DNA of 64,000 nucleotides from Myxococcota bacterium. Lineage in GTDB: Bacteria; Myxococcota_A; UBA796. The notes below the pieces were generated by a model. The model was not told where the DNA came from, searched no databases, and saw nothing but the letters and a program-made list of their open reading frames with translations. The stretch is from assembly GCA_029251165.1 (NCBI GenBank), contig JAQXDW010000035.1, forward strand, positions 1-64,000, written 5' to 3'. Shown here piece after piece: positions 1 through 8,604 of the stretch. Positions within the stretch are counted from its first letter, which is position 1; each line of letters opens with the position of its first letter. Made by a program: the position numbers and the translations under genes.

Positions 1-92
1 GTCCTGGCGGTCCTGGCGGCGAGGGCGGCGGTCCTGGCGGCGAGGGCGGTCCTGGTGGTCCCGGCGGCGAGGGCGGTCCTGGCGGTGAGGGC
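1..92 (+). repeat. GGC/GGT-rich collagen-like coding repeat
   Basis: Imperfect short tandem units of the type CCTGGCGGT and GAGGGCGGT encode repeated Pro-Gly-Gly and Glu-Gly-Gly. The array is cut by the window start, so its full length is unknown. Confidence 0.75.
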
Positions 93-632
93 GGTGCCAA
101 CAACGCTGGACCCTCCGGAGGTACCCCTCCGGACCAGGCAAAGGGTGAGGCGATCAGCACGTCCATCCTCATCCAGTATCAAAACGACAACAAGCTCAAC
201 CCCGACCGCCAGCAGGCCCAGGAGGAGATCAAGGCCGGCGAGCATGTGACCTTCTCGGGCGTCACGGTCTGCGACGGCTGCACGGAGGCCCTGGTGCTCC
301 GAGCGGTGCCGTTTGTTGGTCCAGACGACAAGCCCGACGACAGCGCCAGCTACACCACAATGAGCCTCTCCGGGCCTGGTGCGTTCTCCATCGCGGTCCC
401 TACCAGCGACAACCCGATGGTGCTCGAGCTGATGGTGGACGCTGACGGGAACGGCGTTCCGACGAAGGGAGAGCGGTTTGCGGTGCTGGAGATGGGCGGC
501 ATGCTCATCCCCAGCGAGGATCGAGGCGACCTGGAGCTCGATGTCAGCCAGGGTGACTTTGACATTCCCCTCCCGGCTCCCGCCGAAGGCGAAGAGGCCG
601 GTCAGCCCGAGCCTGACGGTCAAGGCGACTGA
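1..632 (+). CDS. Collagen-like Gly-rich protein, 5' end cut by window
   Basis: The frame is open from the first bases to a TGA at 630-632, so the gene begins before the window. The visible part opens with about 30 residues of PGG/EGG collagen-like repeats. A Thr/Ser/Pro linker and a globular region of roughly 170 residues follow. The globular part contains a CDGC pair near the ATG at 246 and an acidic Pro/Glu/Gly tail. Nothing enzymatic is recognisable. Similar Gly-rich linkers occur in exported Myxococcota proteins, so a surface or periplasmic location is likely, but the signal peptide is out of view. An internal ATG at 246 could be mistaken for the start, but the repeats upstream are in frame and protein-like. 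Confidence 0.7.
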   Translation, partial: PGGPGGEGGGPGGEGGPGGPGGEGGPGGEGGANNAGPSGGTPPDQAKGEAISTSILIQYQNDNKLNPDRQQAQEEIKAGEHVTFSGVTVCDGCTEALVLRAVPFVGPDDKPDDSASYTTMSLSGPGAFSIAVPTSDNPMVLELMVDADGNGVPTKGERFAVLEMGGMLIPSEDRGDLELDVSQGDFDIPLPAPAEGEEAGQPEPDGQGD

Positions 633-645
633 TCAGCACCGAAAG

Positions 646-836
646 TTATCCACCGCTGGGGTGGACTTATCCATAGATCGAAAGCTCACCGTGTGGGTTT
701 TCGATCTTTTCTATTTGAAATCGAGCTTTCGTCAGACATGGACAGAGATTGACCAGAGTGGTTGTCCACCATTCTGGAAAAACGGGCCCGGTTATCCACA
801 GTCTCTCCGTAAGGCTGCGGAGAGACTGTGGATAAC
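646..836. other. Cluster of DnaA-box-like 9-mers with a perfect 19-bp inverted repeat
   Basis: This region lies between two convergent genes. Direct reading shows TTATCCACC (646-654), TTATCCATA (667-675), TTGTCCACC (762-770), and TTATCCACA at 792-800 and again inverted at 827-835. The last two lie in a perfect inverted repeat with arms 791-809 and 818-836 and an 8-nt loop. TTATCCACA is the consensus DnaA box. A second, AT-rich hairpin (675-683 / 699-707) followed by TTTC looks terminator-like. The region may simply be a bidirectional terminator; binding by DnaA is inference. Confidence 0.5.
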
Positions 837-857
837 TGTGGAGGAGCCACTGACGAG

Positions 858-3215
858 CTACTCCCGACGCCGCCGACGCAGGGCCACCATCGCCCCGATC
901 AGCCAGAGCGGTCCTGCGAGTCCTGTGCCCGTGGAGCACTTGCTCAGATCGCCGTCGGAGGACTTTCCGCAACCCTTGGTGGGCATCTCGACGCCAGGCT
1001 CAGTGCTGGATCCTGCGGAGCAGTCGGTGTTGGCCGCGCCAGGGGTCGGCGACATGTCGCGGCAGAAGTCCACGCCGTTGTCGTCGGAGTCTTCACCGTC
1101 GGGGAACCGACCGATGGTCAGGTCATCGTCGGTTGGGAAGAGGGCGAAGGTCTGGGTGCCGAGGTCGTCGATCTCCCAGTAGTCCTCTGAGCCGGTGTCG
1201 CTGATCTCGGGCATGGCGTCGTCGTCGCCGTAGAGGATGGTGTCCTGGATGTCCCCAGGACAGTCCACCAGGCGCACACCGTCGAGCCCGGTGGAGGCGT
1301 TGCCGAGGCTGAGAGACGACTCGGTGGTGTAGTCCCGCCCCTCAGCCGGAACACCCTCGTCGCCGATGACGATGAATGCACCCGCTTCGATGATGCTGCC
1401 TGGGGGGAAGGTGTACTTCTCCCCCCACGATGAGGTGCCGCCCTCGATGGACCAGTCATCCAGCGCGACCGCGATGTCTCCGGTGTTGTACAGCTCGATC
1501 CACTCGTGGCCGGTGCCGTCGGCGGGGTCGGAGGAGAATTCGTTGATCTTCACCATGAAGCCACCGGCCTCACACGAGATCTCCGGGTTGGCCTCGCCGG
1601 GCGTGGTCATGGAGGTCGAGACAAAGTCGACGCCAGAGTCATCGGTGTCCAGGCCGTCAGAGCGCCGGGCGATGGACTCCCCAGCGGAAGCCTTGGGTGC
1701 GAAGCTGACCGCCTCGCTGCCGGTGTCGTCGATCCAGCCGTCGTCGTTGCTCGCGCCGTAGATGACGGTGTCTGCCACACCCGGACCGCAGTGCATCAGC
1801 TGCACGGCGTCTGCGTTGCTGGAGGATGCCCCCATTCCGAAGTCGTCAGACTTGTCCATCACCACATCCGCACCCTCCACGTAGAGCCCACCGATGAGCA
1901 GGTGCTCACCGGCCTCGATGGTGGTTCCGGTCGGGATGGCGAAGGTGTCGGAGAAGCTGGAGGTTCCCCAGCTGATGCTCCAGCCGGTCAGGTCGACCGC
2001 GGTGGTGCCCGGGTTGTACAGCTCGACCCACTCCCGACCATCATCCGCAGCCGTGTCCTCGGAGTCGGGGTTGGGCAGGAACTCATTGATCTTGATGACG
2101 TCCGAGCCGTCGCACTCTCCGGCGACCCCGTTGGCGCTCCATGGGGTCGGGAATGCCATGATCGCGAAGTCTGATCCGCAGTCGTCGGTGTCGATGCCGT
2201 CTGGCAGTCGCCCGACCGTCTCACCGCTGCCGGGCTTGCCGGGCAGGTCTGACTTGTCCGCGAGGTCCACGCCGTCGCAGGTGGGCCACTCGTCGTCTTT
2301 GTTGATGCTGCTGCCGTACAAGGCAATGTCGTGGATCGTCTCGTCGCAGTCCGCCAGCATGAGGCCATCGGCATTGCTGGCGTTTCCGAGCGAGAACGAC
2401 AGGATCACGTCTGGATCGCCGCCGATGGTGTCCGCGACCAGCGTGCCGCCGATGACGAGGTACTCGCCGGCGGGAATGACGGTGCCTTCGGGGAAGGGAT
2501 CGCCGAGGTCACCGCCGGGGCTGGTGCCGCCGAGCAGCATCCAGCCGGTCAGGTCTGCCTCGGCGGTGCCGATGTTGCGCAGCTCGATCCAGTGCGTGTC
2601 GTCGGAGTCTGAGCCGGGTGGGTCCGCCAAGAATTCATTGATGACCACCAGCGCGCCATCCGCAAGCGAGCAGTCGATGGGCTCGGGGATGCCGTTGTTC
2701 TTCATGCCTGGGGTCGGGAATTCTTCGGCGTAGAAGTCGCTGCCGTCGTCGGCGATCTCTGCGCAGTCCTCGATCCGGGCAATGCTCCAGCCGGCGGAGG
2801 GGTCCGGGGCGAACGGGCCATCGGTGTTGCCGAGATCGTCCTCGAGGAGGTAGCTGTTGCCCTCGTCGTACAGGACGGTGTCGACCACCCCTCCCTTGGT
2901 ATCGATCAGGCGGACGCCGTCTGTGCCGCTGCCATTCTGTAGGTCGGGGCTGAAGTCTCCAACCTTCACCCCTGGACCGACCGCGAGGTATCCGCCCGGC
3001 TTGAGGATGGTCTTGTCGCCGAAGGTGTAGCTCTCGCTCCAGGAGGAACCAGCGGACTCCAGCTCCCAGCCGGAGAGGTCGATCTCCTGCGCTGTTGGGT
3101 TGCACAGCTCGATCCACTCTCCGTCGCCGTCGGAACTCTCGGTGGAGTCGTACAGGACCTCATTGATCAAGACATCCTGCGCGGAGGCCGAGAGGGTGAG
3201 AAGGATCAGGGTCAT
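858..3215 (-). CDS. Secreted protein with four lamin-tail (LTD) domains and C-terminal sorting tail
   Basis: A 785-aa exported protein. The start at 3215 is chosen because GGAGG lies 6-7 nt upstream; a longer frame to 3257 lacks a ribosome site. A short signal peptide (MTLILLTLSASAQ) precedes four repeats that each open with a V/IxINEfL-type strand and carry a G/H-EWIELxN core, the hallmark of lamin-tail domains in bacterial surface proteins. The C-terminus has a Cys, a hydrophobic LWLIGAMVAL stretch and five arginines, resembling MYXO-CTERM sorting signals. It is therefore probably anchored at the outer surface after processing. The ligand is unknown. The composition is very acidic (Asp/Gly-rich). 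Confidence 0.85.
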   Translation of the reverse strand: MTLILLTLSASAQDVLINEVLYDSTESSDGDGEWIELCNPTAQEIDLSGWELESAGSSWSESYTFGDKTILKPGGYLAVGPGVKVGDFSPDLQNGSGTDGVRLIDTKGGVVDTVLYDEGNSYLLEDDLGNTDGPFAPDPSAGWSIARIEDCAEIADDGSDFYAEEFPTPGMKNNGIPEPIDCSLADGALVVINEFLADPPGSDSDDTHWIELRNIGTAEADLTGWMLLGGTSPGGDLGDPFPEGTVIPAGEYLVIGGTLVADTIGGDPDVILSFSLGNASNADGLMLADCDETIHDIALYGSSINKDDEWPTCDGVDLADKSDLPGKPGSGETVGRLPDGIDTDDCGSDFAIMAFPTPWSANGVAGECDGSDVIKINEFLPNPDSEDTAADDGREWVELYNPGTTAVDLTGWSISWGTSSFSDTFAIPTGTTIEAGEHLLIGGLYVEGADVVMDKSDDFGMGASSSNADAVQLMHCGPGVADTVIYGASNDDGWIDDTGSEAVSFAPKASAGESIARRSDGLDTDDSGVDFVSTSMTTPGEANPEISCEAGGFMVKINEFSSDPADGTGHEWIELYNTGDIAVALDDWSIEGGTSSWGEKYTFPPGSIIEAGAFIVIGDEGVPAEGRDYTTESSLSLGNASTGLDGVRLVDCPGDIQDTILYGDDDAMPEISDTGSEDYWEIDDLGTQTFALFPTDDDLTIGRFPDGEDSDDNGVDFCRDMSPTPGAANTDCSAGSSTEPGVEMPTKGCGKSSDGDLSKCSTGTGLAGPLWLIGAMVALRRRRRE

Positions 3216-3325
3216 AAAAAACCTCCAGCGGAGAGCCTGTATATCAAGTCGAAGCACTGCCCCGAAAGGATGTATCGGCGGGACTGTACAGTGACCTGTG
3301 CTTCATGATGCCTTAGACTGGTTCG

Positions 3326-4693
3326 GTGAGAGAGGTCACCAGCACCATCGCGACGCAGCCTCATCAGCTGCATCTGCACCGAAGCCGACTGAAGTGTGTG
3401 GGCGGATTGGACATGGGACAGTCCTGGGAATTTGAGCTGGACGTCATCCGCATTGGTGCCCACAAGGATCTCGATGTCCTGCTTGCTGACCCGACCGTCT
3501 CCCGTCGTCATGCCGAGATCGTTCGGACGCCGATGGGCGTCCTGCTTCGAGATCTGAATTCCACGAACGGTACTTTTGTCGGACCTGTCCGGATTCGCGA
3601 GGTATTTCTTGGACCGGAGACCCGCTTCCGGGTGGGACGGACCGAGATGGTCTTCACACAGGAAGACGAAGTCATCGATATCGTGCCCTCTGTAGAGGAC
3701 TCCTTCGAGGGCGTGATCGGGGCGAGCGTCGCGATGCGGCAGGTCTTTGGTGTCCTCCAGCGGGTCGCTCCGACCAACCTCACTGTGCTCATCCAGGGCG
3801 AGACGGGCACGGGAAAGGAACTGATCAGTCGCGCGGTCCACACCCGCTCTCGTCGTGCGGATGGTCCTTTCGTGGTGTTCGACTGCGGCGCAGCGCCCGA
3901 GAAGTTGATCGAGAGTGAGCTGTTTGGCCACAAGCGCGGCGCATTTACTGGTGCGATCGGTGACCGGCCTGGTGTCTTCGAGCAAGCCCACACCGGCACC
4001 ATCTTTCTCGATGAGATCGGAGAGCTGCCCCTGGAGCTTCAGCCCAAGCTGCTGCGGGTCTTGGAGCAGCGCGAGGTTCGCCGGGTCGGCGGCAGCAAGA
4101 CAAAGGCGATCGATGTCCGTGTCGTCGCTGCCACCAACCGCAACCTCCGCGAGGAGGTCGAGCGTGGCAATTTTAGAGAGGACCTCTACTACCGAATCAA
4201 CGTCGTCGAGGTTCGCCTCCCGGCGCTCCGAGATCGCCGGGGCGACCTTCCCTCTCTGGTCAACCATCTCATCCACCGCGCCGATCACAACCCCGGCGTT
4301 GTCGGGGTCGCGGGTGAGGTGATGGCGCTGTTTGAGAGCTATCGGTGGCCGGGCAATGTCCGCGAGCTGAACAACTGCGTGGTCCGCGCGCTGCCGTTCT
4401 GTGACACCGATCGGATCACCATCGATGCTCTTCCCGAGGGGCTGCGTGCAGCGAGTGCAGACCGCGCTCCGGCGGAAGGCGTGACCACGGCGAGCCCCAT
4501 ACTCTCGGTCGACAGCGAGCTGCCGTTCAAGGATGCCAAGGATCAACTGATCGAAGCCTTCGAGCGTGAGTACCTGCTCGATCTGCTCGACCGCAGCGAC
4601 GGAAACGTCTCGCGAGCCGCTCGGGTGGCGCACATGGATCGCAAGTCGATCACCCGCCTGATGAAGAAGCACGGGATCAAGCGGCCGTCTTGA
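3326..4693 (+). CDS. FHA-domain sigma-54-dependent transcriptional activator
   Basis: A 455-aa enhancer-binding protein. The N-terminal FHA domain (about 25-110) shows RIGAHKD, SRRHAEI and the NSTNGTFV strand, so it should bind phosphothreonine. The central AAA+ domain (about 128-365) has Walker A GETGTGKE (158-165), an intact GAFTGA loop (205-210) and Walker B TIFLDE (225-230). The C-terminus carries a Fis-type helix-turn-helix (about 425-450). It should activate sigma-54 promoters in response to a Ser/Thr kinase, an arrangement common in Myxococcota. The GTG start at 3326 has only a weak ribosome site. A 10-bp palindrome ACTGTACAGT lies at 3283-3292, just upstream. Confidence 0.93.
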   Translation: MREVTSTIATQPHQLHLHRSRLKCVGGLDMGQSWEFELDVIRIGAHKDLDVLLADPTVSRRHAEIVRTPMGVLLRDLNSTNGTFVGPVRIREVFLGPETRFRVGRTEMVFTQEDEVIDIVPSVEDSFEGVIGASVAMRQVFGVLQRVAPTNLTVLIQGETGTGKELISRAVHTRSRRADGPFVVFDCGAAPEKLIESELFGHKRGAFTGAIGDRPGVFEQAHTGTIFLDEIGELPLELQPKLLRVLEQREVRRVGGSKTKAIDVRVVAATNRNLREEVERGNFREDLYYRINVVEVRLPALRDRRGDLPSLVNHLIHRADHNPGVVGVAGEVMALFESYRWPGNVRELNNCVVRALPFCDTDRITIDALPEGLRAASADRAPAEGVTTASPILSVDSELPFKDAKDQLIEAFEREYLLDLLDRSDGNVSRAARVAHMDRKSITRLMKKHGIKRPS

Positions 4694-4699
4694 GTGCGC

Positions 4700-5125
4700 T
4701 CAGCGCAGGAAGCGCCGAAGCAGTCCGGGCGGAGGCTTGTGGACCAGCACCGGACGCTTTCCGGCGAGCAGCGCTGTCGCAAAGGCGACCAGCTCGGCAG
4801 CCTCGATGCGCCCGCCGATGTATCCGTCTGCCCGGGCGCTGCTCAGGGCGCGCTCAGGACGGCGGATCCGGCCCCACTGGTCGAGAAGGCCGACCAGCGG
4901 CGGGATGCTGGAGTCGGTCTTGAGGAGCCGACAGGCGCGCTCGGCTTCACTGGATCGACCGCGGGGAACTGCGAGCAGCACCGCGTCGGGGTGGAGACGC
5001 CGAACGGCGCGCAGGGGCGTCTCGCCGGGACCGGGGATGCTCATAGAGAACCCTTCCCGCAGCGAGTCGACGACCCAGAGCCGACCGCGCACATCGGGAT
5101 CGGCGACGAGGATGCTCTGCCTCAA
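4700..5125 (-). CDS. Receiver-like (pseudo-receiver) domain protein
   Basis: A 141-aa single-domain protein. The MRQSILVADPDV opening and the HPDAVLLAVP strand resemble a response-regulator receiver fold. The phospho-acceptor Asp is not obvious, and the C-terminal switch Lys is replaced (ARADGYIGG context). It is likely a non-phosphorylated pseudo-receiver mediating protein contacts. The ATG overlaps the ribF stop codon (ATGA, 5122-5125), so it is translationally coupled to ribF. The functional link to flavin synthesis is unclear. A basic PPPGLLRRFLR tail ends the protein. Confidence 0.55.
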   Translation of the reverse strand: MRQSILVADPDVRGRLWVVDSLREGFSMSIPGPGETPLRAVRRLHPDAVLLAVPRGRSSEAERACRLLKTDSSIPPLVGLLDQWGRIRRPERALSSARADGYIGGRIEAAELVAFATALLAGKRPVLVHKPPPGLLRRFLR

Positions 5126-6045
5126 GTCAGCAGCGCCCGGGCCGCGATCACGTCCTGCTTCAGCTGCTTGGAGAGGGCATCGGCGCTCGAGAATTTTTTC
5201 TCATCTCGCAGCCGGCTGATGAACGAGACCTGCGCCTGGCGTCCGTAGAGGTTGCCTCGGAAGTCGAGGATGTGAACCTCGATGAGGTGCTGACGACCAT
5301 CGAAGGTGGGCCGGGTGCCGAGGTTGGCGACGGAGGGAAGCCAGTCGGGGACCCCGTCGATCCGGGTGCGCACAGCGTAGACCCCTGGGAGCGGCAGCAG
5401 CTCGGAGTCACTCTCGACATTTGCTGTGGGGAAGCCCAACTTTCGCCCTCTCTTCTCGCCGCCGACCACGGTGCCGATGATGGCATGCGGCCGCCCCAGA
5501 AGCACACTCGCCCGCTTGACCTCGCCGGCCTCCACCAGCCGTCGGATCGCCGAGGAGCTGACGATGTCACCATCGTCGGAGTGCGGACGGACCTGCTCGA
5601 CGGGCAGGTAGGGCACCGTGCTTCGAAGCAGATCGACGTCTCCTGCCCGCGCCCGACCAAACCGGAAGTCGTAGCCAACCACCAGCGCCTTCGCGCGGAG
5701 GCGTCGCTCCAGAATCTCCCGCACGAACCACTCTGGCGGGTGCTGCGCGAAGGCTCGGGTGAACCGCTCGATGACGATCTGATCGATGCCGAACTCATGG
5801 AGGCGGCGGACCTTCTCATCCCACGGTGAGATGCGAGACTGCCGCAGCTGGGGCGCAAGCAGGACTCGCGGCGGCGGCTCGAAGGTGTAGACGCACGACG
5901 GAACGCCGAGCTCTTCCGAGCGGCGCTTCAGTCGACCGAGGAGGTGGCGGTGTCCGAGGTGGACCCCGTCGAAGTTGCCGATGGTGACCACCGGCGGCGC
6001 GGCGTCTCGGGGGTACTGGGCGCTTCCGGCGAAGATCTCTGGCAT
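5122..6045 (-). CDS. ribF: Bifunctional riboflavin kinase / FAD synthetase
   Basis: The 307-aa length is normal for RibF. The N-terminal FAD synthetase (nucleotidyltransferase) half shows IGNFDGVHLGHR, a GYDFRFGRARAGD motif and the SSSAIRRLVEAGEV strand. The C-terminal riboflavin kinase half has GRKLGFPTANV and the PGVYAVR, NLGTRPTF and EVHILDF motifs. It converts riboflavin to FMN and then to FAD in the cytoplasm. The ATG is at 6045; downstream the stop overlaps the pseudo-receiver gene. All key motifs appear intact. Confidence 0.97.
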   Translation of the reverse strand: MPEIFAGSAQYPRDAAPPVVTIGNFDGVHLGHRHLLGRLKRRSEELGVPSCVYTFEPPPRVLLAPQLRQSRISPWDEKVRRLHEFGIDQIVIERFTRAFAQHPPEWFVREILERRLRAKALVVGYDFRFGRARAGDVDLLRSTVPYLPVEQVRPHSDDGDIVSSSAIRRLVEAGEVKRASVLLGRPHAIIGTVVGGEKRGRKLGFPTANVESDSELLPLPGVYAVRTRIDGVPDWLPSVANLGTRPTFDGRQHLIEVHILDFRGNLYGRQAQVSFISRLRDEKKFSSADALSKQLKQDVIAARALLT

Positions 6046-6092
6046 CGGGGTCTCTTATATCTGCTTTGGACCCTGCGCTGCAGACGTCGTCG

Positions 6093-7229
6093 CTATCCCG
6101 CCGAGATGTGTCGCTGAATCTCCATGATATTCTGGCTCGGACGGCCGAACAGATAGCCCTGCATCAGGTGGGTTCCCGCCTCTGTGAGTGCCTTGGCCTC
6201 CTCCGGTGTCTCGACGCCCTCTGCGATGAGCTTCGAGCCGGTTGCCTCGGCGAACCGGCAGAGCATGTTGACCATCCGACGCTTTCGGCTGGAGGCGTTC
6301 ACCCCGCGCACGATGGACATGTCCATCTTGATGTACTTTGGCTGCAGATCCGCCAGCACACTCAGCGAGCTGTAGCCACTTCCGAGGTCATCTACGGCGA
6401 TGGAGAAGCCCATATCGGTGGCCCGCTGGAGAGACTCTTCCCAGCCGTAGATGCTCTGGAGCCGGCTCCGCTCGGTGATCTCCAGGACCACTCGGGAGGC
6501 CTGATCCGCGAAGGGAGCGAGCCTGTCCGCGAGTCGTGCGGGCTCGGAGAGCTCGTCGGGGTGGAGGTTGATGAACAGTGAGACCGACTCTGGAAGGACC
6601 GTGAGCCACTGCTGGACCCGTCGGAAGACGATATCGGCCACCGCATTGATGCGGTCGTGCTGCTCAGCGGCGCGGAGAATCGCCAGCGGGCCCGAGAGCA
6701 CCGTGTGATCGCTCCGCAGCAGGGCCTCGAACCCGACCAGCTGCCGACTGCCGCTGCTCAGCACTGGCTGGAGTGCGACCTGGATGTGGTCATTGGTGAA
6801 GCACTCCTCGAGCATCGCCGTCTCTTCGATCCGGGCCGCTGCCTGCTGGACCCGAGCGACTTCAAGCATCCGACGTCGAGTCTCCAAGCTTCCCTCGATG
6901 GCTTCAAGCATTGTCATCACCGAGAATGGGCGGGGGACGACCCCGCTGATCTCGCCACGGTTGACCGCGTCCATTGCCGGCAGCATGCTCGGCGGCGCGC
7001 TGATCAGGATGCGCATGCACGCTGGCTGCAGTGCCCGCATCTGCTGGAGGACGTTGTGTCCGCCGAGCTCGTCGCTGACGACTGCGACGTCGAAGCGGCG
7101 CTCGGCTGCGATACGGAGTGCTGCGCTGCCGTGTCCGACCTGGTGAACCTCGTGACCCTGCATCAGCAGCGCCCGTCCAATCGTGCGCTGGAGTCGGTGG
7201 TCCGATTCAACCGTTAAGATCTTTGCCAT
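6093..7229 (-). CDS. Receiver-EAL protein, c-di-GMP phosphodiesterase
   Basis: A 378-aa protein. The start at 7229 is preferred because GGAGG sits 6-7 nt upstream. The N-terminal receiver domain (about 1-115) has a plausible phospho-Asp at 53, but the usual switch Lys is Arg (VPRPF, about 100). The EAL domain follows with EALLR (168-170), INLHPDEL, EITERS, VDDLGSGYSS, IKMD, IAEGVET and a terminal QGYLFG, so all metal- and substrate-binding positions look present. It should hydrolyse cyclic di-GMP in the cytoplasm. It lies between ribF and the divergent serA, with no obvious partner kinase nearby. Confidence 0.9.
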   Translation of the reverse strand: MAKILTVESDHRLQRTIGRALLMQGHEVHQVGHGSAALRIAAERRFDVAVVSDELGGHNVLQQMRALQPACMRILISAPPSMLPAMDAVNRGEISGVVPRPFSVMTMLEAIEGSLETRRRMLEVARVQQAAARIEETAMLEECFTNDHIQVALQPVLSSGSRQLVGFEALLRSDHTVLSGPLAILRAAEQHDRINAVADIVFRRVQQWLTVLPESVSLFINLHPDELSEPARLADRLAPFADQASRVVLEITERSRLQSIYGWEESLQRATDMGFSIAVDDLGSGYSSLSVLADLQPKYIKMDMSIVRGVNASSRKRRMVNMLCRFAEATGSKLIAEGVETPEEAKALTEAGTHLMQGYLFGRPSQNIMEIQRHISAG

Positions 7230-7368
7230 GCAAGCCTCCGGACAGCACACCGCGCGATAACTCTGGAGCGGTGTTGCGATCTGTAATCTGACCAGTACAA
7301 CGGAAGCGGCGGCGGATCCTTTGACCCCCTGACGCTTAAAATCGCAACCTTTTTCTCTGGAGGCTCAC

Positions 7369-8577
7369 ATGCGCGTTCTTATTGCTGACAAACTCTCCCC
7401 CATTGTGCCGCAGCACCTTGAAGAAGCGGGCTGTGCCACCACGGTCGATCCGTCCCTCAAGGGAGAGGCCTTTCTTGCCGCAATGTCTCTGCACAACCCC
7501 CAGGTCATCGTGGTTCGCTCCACGAAGGTCACTGCTGCGCACATCGATGCTGCACCGGCGCTGTCCCTGATCATCCGAGGTGGTGCCGGGGTGAACACCA
7601 TCGATGTCGACCATGCCTCCAGCCGTGGGGTCTACGTCGCGAACTGTCCCGGCAAGAACGCCGTCGCGGTTGCAGAGCTGACGATGGGGCTGCTCATCAG
7701 CCTCGACCGTCGCATCGCCGACAACGTCATCGCCCTGCGGGACGGGATCTGGGCAAAGAAGGAGTTCAGCCGTGCCCGAGGGCTCAAGGGGCGGACCCTG
7801 GCGATCCTCGGGATGGGGCAGATCGGCATCGAGGTCGCACAGCGCGCCGCAGCATTCGGCATGCACGTCCGAGCCTGGAGTCGCTCGCTGACACCAGAGC
7901 AGGCCGAGGCGCTCGGTGTGGAGTTCGCCGCGAGCCCCCGTGCGGCTGCCCGGGGAGCGCACGCGCTGACCGTGCACGTCGCGCTGACCCCCCAGACCCG
8001 AGGCCTCGTCGGACCCGAGGTCCTTGAGGCCCTGTCGATGGGGGCCTGCGTGATCAACACCGCTCGGGGTGGGGTGGTCGACGAGACCGCGCTGGTCAAG
8101 GCCATCGAGACCCGTGGTCTGCGGGCGGGGCTGGACGTCTTCGAGGACGAGCCCGGCTCATCAGACACCACCTTCACCAGCGACATCGCTGGCGTTGCCG
8201 GCGTCTATGGTACCCACCATATCGGCGCGAGCACCGAGCAGGCCTCTGAGGCGGTCGGCGAGGAGATCGTCCGGATCGTGTCGACCTGGCTGGCCGATGG
8301 TGAGGTCCTCAACTGCGTCAACCTCGCCGAGCAGACCGCCGCCAGCCACATGCTCGTTGTGCGCCATGCGGATCGGGTCGGGGTGCTCGCTGGCATCCTG
8401 GAGCAGCTCAAGGAGGCGGGCATCAATGTCCAGGAGATGGAGAACATCATCTTCAAGGGCGGCGCTGCAGCCTGTGCCCGTATCCAGGTCGGCGCGATGC
8501 CCGACCCCGTGACAATTCAGCGAATCGAGTCCTCTCCGGACATCTTCGCCGCCGCTGTGGTCGTGCTGAACGGTTAG
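7369..8577 (+). CDS. serA: D-3-phosphoglycerate dehydrogenase with ACT domain
   Basis: A 402-aa enzyme for the first step of serine synthesis, oxidising 3-phosphoglycerate with NAD. The nucleotide-binding motif LGMGQIG, catalytic Arg in NTARGGVVDE, Glu in DVFEDEP and His in GTHHIGAS are all visible. The last roughly 75 residues form an ACT domain (RHADRVGVLAGILEQL), expected to sense serine. The ribosome site (CTGGAGG) lies 6 nt before ATG 7369. The serC gene starts 27 bp downstream, so the two form an operon. The divergent EAL gene shares the upstream region. Confidence 0.95.
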   Translation: MRVLIADKLSPIVPQHLEEAGCATTVDPSLKGEAFLAAMSLHNPQVIVVRSTKVTAAHIDAAPALSLIIRGGAGVNTIDVDHASSRGVYVANCPGKNAVAVAELTMGLLISLDRRIADNVIALRDGIWAKKEFSRARGLKGRTLAILGMGQIGIEVAQRAAAFGMHVRAWSRSLTPEQAEALGVEFAASPRAAARGAHALTVHVALTPQTRGLVGPEVLEALSMGACVINTARGGVVDETALVKAIETRGLRAGLDVFEDEPGSSDTTFTSDIAGVAGVYGTHHIGASTEQASEAVGEEIVRIVSTWLADGEVLNCVNLAEQTAASHMLVVRHADRVGVLAGILEQLKEAGINVQEMENIIFKGGAAACARIQVGAMPDPVTIQRIESSPDIFAAAVVVLNG

Positions 8578-8604
8578 GGCCTCCTCTACTCTGCGAGGTT
8601 CCAC

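Noticed and set aside
3283..3292. LexA box at ACTGTACAGT
   Set aside because: The palindrome is too short and lacks the CTGT-N8-ACAG spacing; kept only as a note on the FHA activator gene.
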